Positions 1 to 6,945 of a stretch of DNA of 57,699 nucleotides are shown here, piece by piece. A program made the translations under genes and the position numbers. The DNA comes from Deltaproteobacteria bacterium. Its GTDB lineage: Bacteria; Desulfobacterota; Desulfobacteria; Desulfobacterales; Desulfobacteraceae. Numbering within the stretch: position 1 is the first letter of the stretch; the number at the start of each line of letters is the position of its first letter. The stretch covers positions 1-57,699 of the forward strand of contig JAQIBP010000009.1 of NCBI GenBank assembly GCA_027858995.1, read 5' to 3'. The notes under the pieces are model-generated. The model was not told where the DNA came from. It did not search any database and saw only the letters and a list, made by a program, of their open reading frames with translations.

Positions 1-12
1 TATTTTTCTCAT
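1..12 (-). CDS. start of an unidentified gene, cut by the window edge
   Basis: Only four codons are inside the window (ATG at 12-10, reading M-R-K-I). The start is supported by a strong Shine-Dalgarno GGGAGG (19-24 on the minus strand) six bases upstream. It follows the PEP-CTERM gene in the same direction and lies beyond that gene's terminator, so it probably has its own promoter between about 13 and 170. A basic start of this kind would fit a signal peptide, but nothing more can be said of its product. Confidence 0.55.
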
Positions 13-92
13 GACCTGCCTCCCTTTTGGTTATGGCTCTGAATTGCAGCCTTGTTGCATTTTAATCCATGTTTGCAAAAAAGGCAGGTCAT
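11..92 (-). promoter_or_regulatory. leader hairpin able to mask the ribosome binding site
   Basis: On the minus strand the leader contains ATGACCTGCC (92-83), the exact complement of GGCAGGTCAT (20-11), which covers the space between the GGGAGG ribosome binding site and the start codon of the edge gene. If the 10-bp helix forms, the start is closed. About 62 bases lie between the arms and contain a smaller stem (GGCT...AGCC). This looks like a translational switch, but no known riboswitch class was recognised. Confidence 0.5.
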
Positions 93-170
93 TTCTACGT
101 GGCAACCATAATATCTAAATCACTATTTGAGATTGGTAGACAATGGTACTATTTATCGATAAAAAACAAA

Positions 171-208
171 AAACAACCGGACTTTCAATAACGAAAATCC
201 GGTTGTTT
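171..208 (-). terminator. intrinsic terminator of the PEP-CTERM gene
   Basis: AAACAACCGGA (171-181) pairs with TCCGGTTGTTT (198-208), and the stem continues inward for about 16 bp with one mismatch around a six-base loop. On the minus strand the stem is followed by a T-rich run (170-161). It lies 33 bases after the stop codon of the PEP-CTERM gene. Confidence 0.85.
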
Positions 209-241
209 AATTTCAGCTTATTTTAAAGGTAATTAAAATAT

Positions 242-754
242 TCAGTTTGTTTTTTTACGGGTAATTCCTGCAAGACCTAAAAGACCTATTCCAAAAAGAA
301 CCATAGTACCCGGCTCAGGAATGGGATTAGTCCCTTCACCATTGAGTGTAGCTGATTCGAAAATGAAATCCCCACGAGTTGCAGACAAAGTCGCTTCAAT
401 CATGCCAGTATCACTTAATACTAATAAGTCTGGGTCTGTCAGGTAATATGACATAACCCCAGTATCTACTTCCCATATTTCATCAATACTACCCATAACA
501 AATCTCATGTCTTCGCCACTATAATCGTCACCAGCTGGATCTGAAAAATATAGTGATACGGATGCTGAAGTGACATCCTGTAGGTCTGGATCAAAACCAC
601 CAGGAATGATGAATGAAAATGTCCAAGTGTCTGAATCACCAGAAGACATAAAACCTCCCCCACCATATTGACTTTGGTAAGGAATAGCGCTTGCACTTCC
701 GGTAACCATAAATACTAAAAATAATCCGACTGTTAAACTCAATAATTTTTTCAT
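242..754 (-). CDS. PEP-CTERM exported surface protein
   Basis: A 170-residue exported protein. Residues 1-23 are a typical signal peptide (basic start, hydrophobic core, A-S-A cleavage context). The body is rich in Ser, Asp and Gly with no recognised enzyme motif. The C-terminus carries the PEP-CTERM signal: Pro-Glu-Pro-Gly near residue 146, a hydrophobic helix and a terminal Arg-Lys-Lys. In the known system an exosortase recognises this tag and the proteins are often tied to exopolysaccharide or biofilm matrix. No exosortase gene is in this window. The start at 754 has a good AAGGAG site. The gene lies behind a c-di-GMP-I riboswitch and ends at a clear terminator, so it is probably a single-gene unit controlled by c-di-GMP. 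Confidence 0.85.
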   Translation of the reverse strand: MKKLLSLTVGLFLVFMVTGSASAIPYQSQYGGGGFMSSGDSDTWTFSFIIPGGFDPDLQDVTSASVSLYFSDPAGDDYSGEDMRFVMGSIDEIWEVDTGVMSYYLTDPDLLVLSDTGMIEATLSATRGDFIFESATLNGEGTNPIPEPGTMVLFGIGLLGLAGITRKKTN

Positions 755-775
755 AAATAAATCTCCTTAGTTTTT

Positions 776-858
776 CCAAGGTAGCCCAGCCATCTTCCGA
801 TAAGATCTGTTGGTTTTCCGTCCCTGATTCACATCAGGTTTGGCTTTTGCATGGGTAA
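776..858 (-). promoter_or_regulatory. GEMM-I (cyclic di-GMP-I) riboswitch
   Basis: The minus-strand leader of the PEP-CTERM gene shows the GEMM-I core in order: GCCAAACC, the P2 stem CCTGAT/ATCAGG closed by a GNRA tetraloop (GTGA), GGGACGGAAAACC, a P3 hairpin (ATCTT/AAGAT), and GGCTGGGCTACC as receptor strand. Aligned from memory with the Vibrio Vc2 RNA, the residue at position 20 is G, as in c-di-GMP-binding members and unlike the A of cyclic AMP-GMP variants; the usual G21-C46 pair appears swapped to C-G. The element ends seven bases before the AAGGAG site, so translation is the likely output. Confidence 0.82.
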
Positions 859-982
859 TTATATTCTGTTATTTGGGTAAATTGCAATTCGGGTGCCACA
901 TCTATAGAAATTTTGATTTTTCTATTATTTTCCTTCACAATAATTAAATACCATGGATGGAATCACTACTATATCCTTACTA
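859..982. other. intergenic region between divergent units
   Basis: This AT-rich stretch separates the GEMM-I leader (minus) from the secretion operon promoter (plus). It must hold the promoter for the riboswitch transcript. No convincing -35/-10 pair, open reading frame or further RNA structure was seen in it. Confidence 0.4.
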
Positions 983-1011
983 TTGACACTTTAAATAAAA
1001 TAAAATAAATT
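983..1011 (+). promoter_or_regulatory. candidate sigma-70 promoter of the secretion operon
   Basis: A perfect TTGACA (983-988) is followed after 17 bases by TAAATT (1006-1011, four of six matches to the -10 consensus). It is the best promoter-like pair upstream of gspF and lies 50 bases before the phased repeats at 1061-1124. The predicted leader would be about 250 bases long. Confidence 0.45.
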
Positions 1012-1060
1012 AATTTTTTATATTTAAGTTGAATCACCAAACAAGCTTTAGGGTTACTAA

Positions 1061-1124
1061 TTGTGAAATTAATTACATATTATTGTGAAATAATTTACAC
1101 ATTATTGTGAAATTAATTTCACAA
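1061..1124. repeat. three 22-bp-phased operator-like repeats
   Basis: TTGTGAAAT starts at 1061, 1083 and 1105, an exact 22-base period of about two helical turns. The third copy (1105-1124) is a perfect 20-bp palindrome, TTGTGAAATT/AATTTCACAA. The first two copies keep the left half and part of the right half. The spacing between TGTGA and TCACA is eight bases, not the six of CRP/FNR-family sites such as HcpR. The array lies between the candidate promoter and gspF and probably binds a dimeric regulator cooperatively. Confidence 0.65.
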
Positions 1125-1268
1125 TAAGAAAAATAAAACGCTTTCATTTTTTCTGTTTTTTCATCAAGAATAATACTGCCATTGTGATTAGCTCTCTAAA
1201 TCGCTCTGGAATCATCATGCAATAAGTGGTATGGTTAATTTTATATGAATTTTGGAGGATGTTTCCTT
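1125..1268 (+). other. leader of the secretion operon
   Basis: This is untranslated sequence between the operator repeats and the chosen gspF start. No riboswitch core, hairpin or open frame of note was found. Confidence 0.4.
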
Positions 1269-2453
1269 ATGCCAGCGTATAAATGTAAAATTGCTGTCAG
1301 TGGTGGTGAAGTGGTTGAAAAGGTTATTACATCTAATTCTGCCTCCTCTTTAAAAAAAACAATTGCCCGGGATGGCGGGTTTCTTGTTCATGTAAAAAAA
1401 AATTCATATTTACAGCAGAAGATTAAACCAAAGGAATTCTACTCTTTTAACCAGGAATTTTTAACACTGCTGCGGGCAGGGCTTCCCGTTGTTATTGCTT
1501 TTGATACCATTATTGCCAAACAGGATAAAACCTCTTTTATCAAGATTTTGAAAAATATCAGGGAAGATATTTCTCAAGGAGAATCCATTGCAAATGCCTT
1601 TGAAAAATATGAGACTGTTTTCTCTGCTCTTTATATTGCAAGCTTGAGATCTGGTGAGGCAAGTGGAAATGTTTCAGATGCCATTGAAGAGTATCTTGAA
1701 TATTTTGAGCGTTCCCAGCAGATCAGGCAGAAAATCAAGTCTGCTTCTGTCTATCCTGCCATACTAACAATATGTTCTGTGTTTGTGGTGGCTTTTCTTA
1801 TAGTTTTTGTTGTTCCTGCAATAACCGGCACTTTTGTGGAAGCAGGTGCTGAACTGCCTATTTCTACCAGCATTTTACTTGGTTTCAGTGCTTTTATCCG
1901 ATCATATCTTCTGGCGATTATAATGGGTATTATATTAATGATCTGGGGAGTATCTTTTTATTTAAAAACTGATAAGGGCAGACTGCTTTTTGACACATAT
2001 TATTTAAAACTGCCTTTCCTCGGGGATCTGTCGGTTATTTATTCAACAGCATTGTTTGCCTCTTCTCTTTCAACTGTTCTGACAGGTGGAATACCTCTGA
2101 ATAAGGCATTGGAGATCTCAAAAGGTCTTATTAAAAATATGTTTTTCCAGGCTGAAATTCAAAATGTTGTAAAATCTGTTGAACAGGGCAGGGGATTTAC
2201 CCAAAGTTTAAATGAGCTTGATATATTTCCGGATATGGCCTTGAGAATGATTGCTGCAGGAGAAGAAGGTGGAGCTCTTGAAAAAGTATTAAAGGATATT
2301 GCAAGATTTTACGAAAAAGAAGTAGAGGCAAAATTAACAATAATGACATCCACCATTGAACCTCTGCTCATGGTTTTGATGGGGTTTGTGATTGGATTTA
2401 TCATGCTGGCCATGTATATGCCTATTTTTCAAATGGCAGGAACTATTGGATAA
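1269..2453 (+). CDS. gspF: type II secretion inner-membrane platform protein GspF
   Basis: A polytopic inner-membrane platform protein of the GspF/PilC family, the docking site of the assembly ATPase in type II secretion and type IV pilus machines. The product from the chosen start is 394 residues, normal for the family. Two T2SSF cytoplasmic domains are visible, each followed by membrane segments (a long one near residue 160 and the last at the C-terminus). An earlier in-frame ATG at 1245 would give eight more residues, but GGAGG at 1254-1258 is correctly spaced for 1269, and M-P-A-Y-K is the usual GspF start. It is the first gene of the operon, three bases before gspE. Confidence 0.9.
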   Translation: MPAYKCKIAVSGGEVVEKVITSNSASSLKKTIARDGGFLVHVKKNSYLQQKIKPKEFYSFNQEFLTLLRAGLPVVIAFDTIIAKQDKTSFIKILKNIREDISQGESIANAFEKYETVFSALYIASLRSGEASGNVSDAIEEYLEYFERSQQIRQKIKSASVYPAILTICSVFVVAFLIVFVVPAITGTFVEAGAELPISTSILLGFSAFIRSYLLAIIMGIILMIWGVSFYLKTDKGRLLFDTYYLKLPFLGDLSVIYSTALFASSLSTVLTGGIPLNKALEISKGLIKNMFFQAEIQNVVKSVEQGRGFTQSLNELDIFPDMALRMIAAGEEGGALEKVLKDIARFYEKEVEAKLTIMTSTIEPLLMVLMGFVIGFIMLAMYMPIFQMAGTIG

Positions 2454-2456
2454 AAT

Positions 2457-4226
2457 ATGTTTAATCTGAAAAAGAAGAAAAGAATTGGTGAGCTTGCTGT
2501 TGAGCTGGGGTTTATGACTGAAGAGCAAAAAAACAGTATTCTTGCTCAAAAAAATATTTCTGGAAGATTGATGGGCCAGCTTTGCGTTGAACAGGGATTT
2601 ATTAGTGATGAACAGCTTGCTCAATTAATTGCAAAGCAGTACTCCTGCAAATATGCCAGAATTGACAGCATGAATGAGCCTGAGCTGTTAAAGCTGTTAG
2701 ATATAGATTTTATTGTAAAAAACAAAATAGTACCATTTAATTTTTATGATAATCATCTTGTTTTTGCCGTGGCTGATCCCATTAATTATTTCAAGGTTAT
2801 AGAAGAGATTGAAATTCTTCTGGAATATGATTTCTCATTTGTTATTGTAAGTTCCCGGAAACTTGATAAATTTTTAAAAAAACTCGAGGCATCCAAAGAT
2901 CTTGTTGATGTTTCCGAGGAGATGCGTCTTTCTGTGGTAAAGGAATCTGACAAGGGAGAGTATGAAATATCAACGGAAAAAGTTGATTCAGAAGAGAGCC
3001 CGGTTGTAAAGCTAATTGATTCCACTATTCTTGATGCAATTAATAAAAATGCCAGTGATATACATTTTGAAGGTTCAGGCAGGGGTTTGATCATAAGATA
3101 TCGAATTGATGGTATGCTTCATCAGATTACCGATCCTATGGATATGGGTGGTACAAATCCTGTAATTTCAAGACTAAAAGTGATGTCTGAGCTGGATATT
3201 TCAGAAAAAAGAATACCACAGGACGGCAGGTTTAAATTAAAGATCAAGGATCGATTTGTTGATTTCAGGATATCTGTTCTTCCTACAATTTTTGGTGAAG
3301 ATGCAGTGGTCAGAATTTTAGATCAACAACGAATGGCTCCTGTTAAGGGAGATCTAAACCTTGGTGACATGGAGCTTGAAAAAATAGAACTGTTTCGGCT
3401 GAGAAGGCAGATCAAGGCTCCATATGGTATGTTTTTGATGACAGGGCCCACTGGAAGCGGCAAAACAACCACTTTGTACAGGGCATTGTCAGAAGTCAAT
3501 AGAAAAAACAGTAAAATAATTACAATTGAGGATCCAGTTGAATACCAGCTTCAAGGAATTACACAAATTCCAGTCAATGAAAAAAAAGGGCTGACATTTT
3601 CCCGTGGGTTAAGGTCTATTTTGCGTCATGATCCTGACAGAATTCTGGTGGGTGAGATCCGGGACAGTGAAACAGCTCAAATTGCACTTCAATCTGCATT
3701 AACCGGTCACCAGGTTTTTGCAACTGTCCATGCAAATTCATCATTTGAGGTTATAAACAGGTTTGTCCACATGGGCATAGAGCCCTATAACCTTGTAACG
3801 GCACTTAATTGCATCGTTGCCCAGCGTTTGATCAGAAAACTCTGCAGGTGTAAGGTAAAGAGGAAAATGTCTGAAAAAATGCTTGTTGAATCAGGGTTGA
3901 ACCCGAAAAAATTTCAACATATTACATTCTACGATGCCTATGGGTGTGAAAATTGCAAGGGAACTGGGTATGATGGGCGAAAGGCCATTATTGAGCATGT
4001 TGAATTGGATGGAGATATAAGAGAAATGTTTATAAAACAGGTTTCCACTCTTGTGTTAAAAAAGCATGCTTTAGACAAAGGGGTTGTATTTTTAAGGGAC
4101 GCAGCCATTAATGAAGTTATAAAAGGTGTGACAACCTTAGAGGAAGCAAATAGGGTAACATTTATAGATAGTGCCCGGCCGGAAACCGCTAATTTGTCCA
4201 ATTACGGCGTTGGGAAAAAATTTTAA
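2457..4226 (+). CDS. gspE: secretion/pilus assembly ATPase GspE (PilB type)
   Basis: The hexameric cytoplasmic ATPase that drives pseudopilus assembly. The 589-residue product has an N-terminal MshEN/T2SSE-N region (residues 9-60), a linker, and the GspE ATPase core: Walker A GPTGSGKTT (330-338), Asp box, the Walker B/His-box region around GEIRDSETAQIALQSALTGH, and a four-cysteine zinc motif (C-R-C and C-E-N-C) near the C-terminus. The N-terminal repeats resemble the c-di-GMP-binding MshEN motif R-x-G...G...L, but several consensus residues are changed and the second repeat lacks the Arg, so ligand binding is uncertain. It lies directly behind gspF. Confidence 0.92.
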   Translation: MFNLKKKKRIGELAVELGFMTEEQKNSILAQKNISGRLMGQLCVEQGFISDEQLAQLIAKQYSCKYARIDSMNEPELLKLLDIDFIVKNKIVPFNFYDNHLVFAVADPINYFKVIEEIEILLEYDFSFVIVSSRKLDKFLKKLEASKDLVDVSEEMRLSVVKESDKGEYEISTEKVDSEESPVVKLIDSTILDAINKNASDIHFEGSGRGLIIRYRIDGMLHQITDPMDMGGTNPVISRLKVMSELDISEKRIPQDGRFKLKIKDRFVDFRISVLPTIFGEDAVVRILDQQRMAPVKGDLNLGDMELEKIELFRLRRQIKAPYGMFLMTGPTGSGKTTTLYRALSEVNRKNSKIITIEDPVEYQLQGITQIPVNEKKGLTFSRGLRSILRHDPDRILVGEIRDSETAQIALQSALTGHQVFATVHANSSFEVINRFVHMGIEPYNLVTALNCIVAQRLIRKLCRCKVKRKMSEKMLVESGLNPKKFQHITFYDAYGCENCKGTGYDGRKAIIEHVELDGDIREMFIKQVSTLVLKKHALDKGVVFLRDAAINEVIKGVTTLEEANRVTFIDSARPETANLSNYGVGKKF

Positions 4227-4331
4227 TCCTCGGAACAGACTTGTATGTCGGTGGTTAAAATTTTTTCCCGCCTTGTACTTGAACAAATTATCTGGTTTCC
4301 GGTCAGACACTATATAACAGAGGAACTTGAG

Positions 4332-5264
4332 ATGAGTTTTTTCCCCATGAAAAGGTTACTTGCAGGAGTTGAACTTGCATCTGACAATATTAAATCTGCT
4401 TTAATCTTTAAAAATGGGAATAATTTTTCCATCAAACAATTGACAGATGTCAAAATGCCGCCGCAAACCTTAAAGCCATCCTTTAAAAAAGAGAATATTA
4501 TTAACCTGGAGTTTTTCCATGACTGCCTTCAAAAAAGCTGCAGAGATATAAAAGTTAAAAATATTGGTGTTGCTTTGCCTGATTCCTGTGTCAAAGTTCT
4601 TGTTAAAACTTTTAAAGAGCTGCCAAAAGAGACTTCCAAAATTGATGAAATGATTTCATGGGATATCGCAACCTCTCTGAAATTTAATGCCAAAGAATTG
4701 AGAATTGGCTGGGAGAATATAGGTAAAAATTTTGACAATGCCCATGTGCTTCTTATTGTGCTTGGCATGGAAAATATCATAACTCAATATGAAGAGGTTT
4801 TTATAAAAATTGGTATCAAACCTGTGATGCTTGCTCCTGCAGGGTTAAACCAGTTTAATTTTTACAGCACTGTTCTTCCTTCAAAAGGCACTATTGCCTA
4901 TCTTGGTTTGTTCGATGATTTTTTAAACCTGTTTGTATTCAGTGACACTGTTCCTTTGTTTTATAAAATGATTAAAAAGGGTTTCATAAATGATGATGAT
5001 ACAAGCGCAGTAAATGATGTTGATTTGTTAATACAATATTATAACAGTGAAAACCCTGATATTGAGATTGAACATTTTTTTATTGCGTCAAATACAAAAT
5101 CAGAGATTCAGATAAAGTATATACTACAGGATATAAATGCTGTTGAGTTTACTATAATTGATGAAAAACAGCTCATAAGCTTTGATAAAAGCTTTAAGCA
5201 TAACCATAACTATAATCTTTTACCATTTTATACAAGTGTAATAGGTGCAGCTCAGAGCTTATAG
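4332..5264 (+). CDS. PilM/GspL-like actin-fold assembly protein
   Basis: A PilM-like cytoplasmic protein (310 residues) that in pilus and secretion machines binds the N-terminal tail of PilN and links the ATPase to the inner-membrane ring. The start G-V-E-L-A-S-x-N-I-K-S-A fits the first phosphate-binding strand of the ASKHA fold, and the C-terminal V-I-G-A-A-Q is the family ending. An in-frame ATG at 4245 would add 29 residues unlike the family, while AGAGGA at 4318-4323 fits the ATG at 4332. Sequence similarity is low, so the assignment rests on gene order (E, M, N, O, P, D) as much as on motifs. Confidence 0.7.
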   Translation: MSFFPMKRLLAGVELASDNIKSALIFKNGNNFSIKQLTDVKMPPQTLKPSFKKENIINLEFFHDCLQKSCRDIKVKNIGVALPDSCVKVLVKTFKELPKETSKIDEMISWDIATSLKFNAKELRIGWENIGKNFDNAHVLLIVLGMENIITQYEEVFIKIGIKPVMLAPAGLNQFNFYSTVLPSKGTIAYLGLFDDFLNLFVFSDTVPLFYKMIKKGFINDDDTSAVNDVDLLIQYYNSENPDIEIEHFFIASNTKSEIQIKYILQDINAVEFTIIDEKQLISFDKSFKHNHNYNLLPFYTSVIGAAQSL

Positions 5265-5275
5265 GGAATCTTAGT

Positions 5276-5818
5276 ATGAAACCTGTAAACATAAATCTTG
5301 CTGTTAAAAAAAATATTCAGGGGAAGATATCCCTGGGGCTTGCTGCTGTATTTATATTAGCCGCCTGCGGGTTTATCATGGTAAACATCTATGATTATAA
5401 TACAAATACAAAAGCAATCAAAATCTATGAAGCACGGCTTAAAACAATTAATAAAAGATCTGAGCAACAAAGAGTAAATGCCCGGAAGACAAATATAAAT
5501 AGAGAGGACGATAAAAAAAACAGACAGGATTTAAATTATCTGAAAGCTATTATTAAAAAGAATATGTTTCCCTTGTCTGAATTATTAACGCAGATTGAAA
5601 GAGTTAAACCAGATAAAATTGATATTAAGGCATTGATTTTTTCTGATAATCTCAAAACAGTTATTATTTCAGGGGCATCAGGCCATGTAGCGGAGGTTTC
5701 TGACTTCATTGCTGGAATGGACAGGTCAAAATCTTTTACCATTGAATTGTCCAAAGAGGAGATTAATGAAAACTCAAGGATAATTTTTGAATTAACAGCA
5801 AAATGGATAGCAATATAA
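5276..5818 (+). CDS. PilN-like inner-membrane assembly protein
   Basis: A 180-residue bitopic protein with a short cytoplasmic N-terminus (residues 1-18, M-K-P-V-N-I-N-L, the PilN-type peptide that docks on PilM), one membrane helix (about 19-41), a coiled-coil stretch and a small ferredoxin-like periplasmic domain. It begins 11 bases after the PilM-like gene. The equivalent role in type II secretion belongs to the C-terminal half of GspL. The call rests on topology and operon position. Confidence 0.65.
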   Translation: MKPVNINLAVKKNIQGKISLGLAAVFILAACGFIMVNIYDYNTNTKAIKIYEARLKTINKRSEQQRVNARKTNINREDDKKNRQDLNYLKAIIKKNMFPLSELLTQIERVKPDKIDIKALIFSDNLKTVIISGASGHVAEVSDFIAGMDRSKSFTIELSKEEINENSRIIFELTAKWIAI

Positions 5819-5839
5819 TATGAAGGTATCAACTTTATA

Positions 5840-6355
5840 ATGATCAAACAGTATAAAATAATCATAATTGCCTGTGCTGTTGCTATATTGTGTAATATTG
5901 CTGTAAAATACTATTTGATCAGTGAACAGAATAAAAATATTATCGCTCTTCAAAAGATTATTGCAGCTGCAAGGAGCGGCAGTCATCTAAAAGCAGACAC
6001 TGGGTCCACCAGTCGGGAGGATATAAGCAGGATTATGCATAAAATTCCCAGGGAGTTTTCATTTACTCAATATGCAGCAGAACTCAGGGATCTCATAGAT
6101 ATAAATGATCTTCATGTTGAAAAAACTATGGTTTTTAAACCTGAAAAGATAAAAAAATCTGATTTGTTAAAATACAATACCAATATTGTTGTTACAGGAG
6201 ATTATAGAAAAATTAAGAAACTTATTGCAGATATTTTAAACCTTCCAGGGGTTGTCTATTTTAATTCTATTAATTTTACAAGAGTCAAAGATAGTCAAGA
6301 TAAAGTGGAACTCAAATTTGAATTATCTCTGTTTTTTAAACGAGGGACAGCGTGA
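5840..6355 (+). CDS. PilO/GspM-like inner-membrane assembly protein
   Basis: A 171-residue protein with one N-terminal membrane helix (about residues 7-26), a coiled-coil segment and a periplasmic domain of ferredoxin-like length. This is the arrangement of PilO/GspM, which pairs with PilN/GspL. It lies 21 bases after the PilN-like gene, and its stop overlaps the GTG start of the next gene by four bases (GTGA), implying coupled translation. No catalytic motif is expected or seen. Confidence 0.6.
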   Translation: MIKQYKIIIIACAVAILCNIAVKYYLISEQNKNIIALQKIIAAARSGSHLKADTGSTSREDISRIMHKIPREFSFTQYAAELRDLIDINDLHVEKTMVFKPEKIKKSDLLKYNTNIVVTGDYRKIKKLIADILNLPGVVYFNSINFTRVKDSQDKVELKFELSLFFKRGTA

Positions 6356-6945
6356 AATTAAGTAAAAAACATATTATATTTATCATAGTTGTTTTTTTTC
6401 TTATGATTGCAATAATCTATCGTATACTCAACCCATTTGTGCAGCAAGAAGTTAATACTCTTACTTTTACAGGAGAAAAAAAAAGTGTTAAAACAGACAA
6501 AGCTGAACATGCTATATTGCAGGCAGAAAAGGTTGAATCTCAAACTCTTGTTTCAAAATTTTTAAACAAACCAGAGGTATCTGCTAAGGTCTATAATGAT
6601 CTGTTTTCCACATATAAACCTCCAAATAAGCTTGCTAAAAAAAAGAAGGTTAATATTCCTGCAGACAGAGATATTCAAAACAGGCAAAAGTTAGATATCA
6701 AAAAAGACTCTTTACAGGAGATTAAAGAGTATATCACCTCATACAGGGTTTACGGGATATATAAAAGTGAAAATACAAAAGCTATTTTCCTGGCAAAAAA
6801 CAAGCTTGTGCTTGTTGCACAAACTGGCGACCGTCTTGACGGAAAGTATTTAATAGATGATATTCAAGATAATTATATAAAGATCAAAGCATTGGAATTC
6901 AATGAGACAATACGCCTTGACATGAGGGAGTTTAATAATGAATAG
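6352..6945 (+). CDS. GspC/PilP-like secretin-linking protein
   Basis: A 197-residue protein with an N-terminal membrane helix (about residues 7-25), a long polar linker and a C-terminal beta-rich domain (about 125-197) containing Y-R-V-Y-G-I-Y-K and later V-A-Q-T-G-D-R-L. This resembles the homology-region domain of GspC/PilP that contacts the secretin N-domains. It starts with GTG overlapping the PilO-like stop and overlaps the secretin gene by eight bases. The identification is by architecture and position. Confidence 0.6.
   Translation: MKLSKKHIIFIIVVFFLMIAIIYRILNPFVQQEVNTLTFTGEKKSVKTDKAEHAILQAEKVESQTLVSKFLNKPEVSAKVYNDLFSTYKPPNKLAKKKKVNIPADRDIQNRQKLDIKKDSLQEIKEYITSYRVYGIYKSENTKAIFLAKNKLVLVAQTGDRLDGKYLIDDIQDNYIKIKALEFNETIRLDMREFNNE

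Noticed and set aside
776-858. Cyclic AMP-GMP (GEMM-Ib) specificity of the riboswitch
   Set aside because: The position corresponding to residue 20 is G in my alignment, as in c-di-GMP binders, although the alignment was made by eye.
1245-1268. Upstream gspF start at 1245
   Set aside because: The GGAGG at 1254-1258 lies after that codon and is correctly placed for 1269, where the family N-terminus begins.
2457-2660. Confident c-di-GMP binding by the GspE N-terminus
   Set aside because: The MshEN-like repeats are degenerate; the second lacks the key Arg. Only family membership is claimed.
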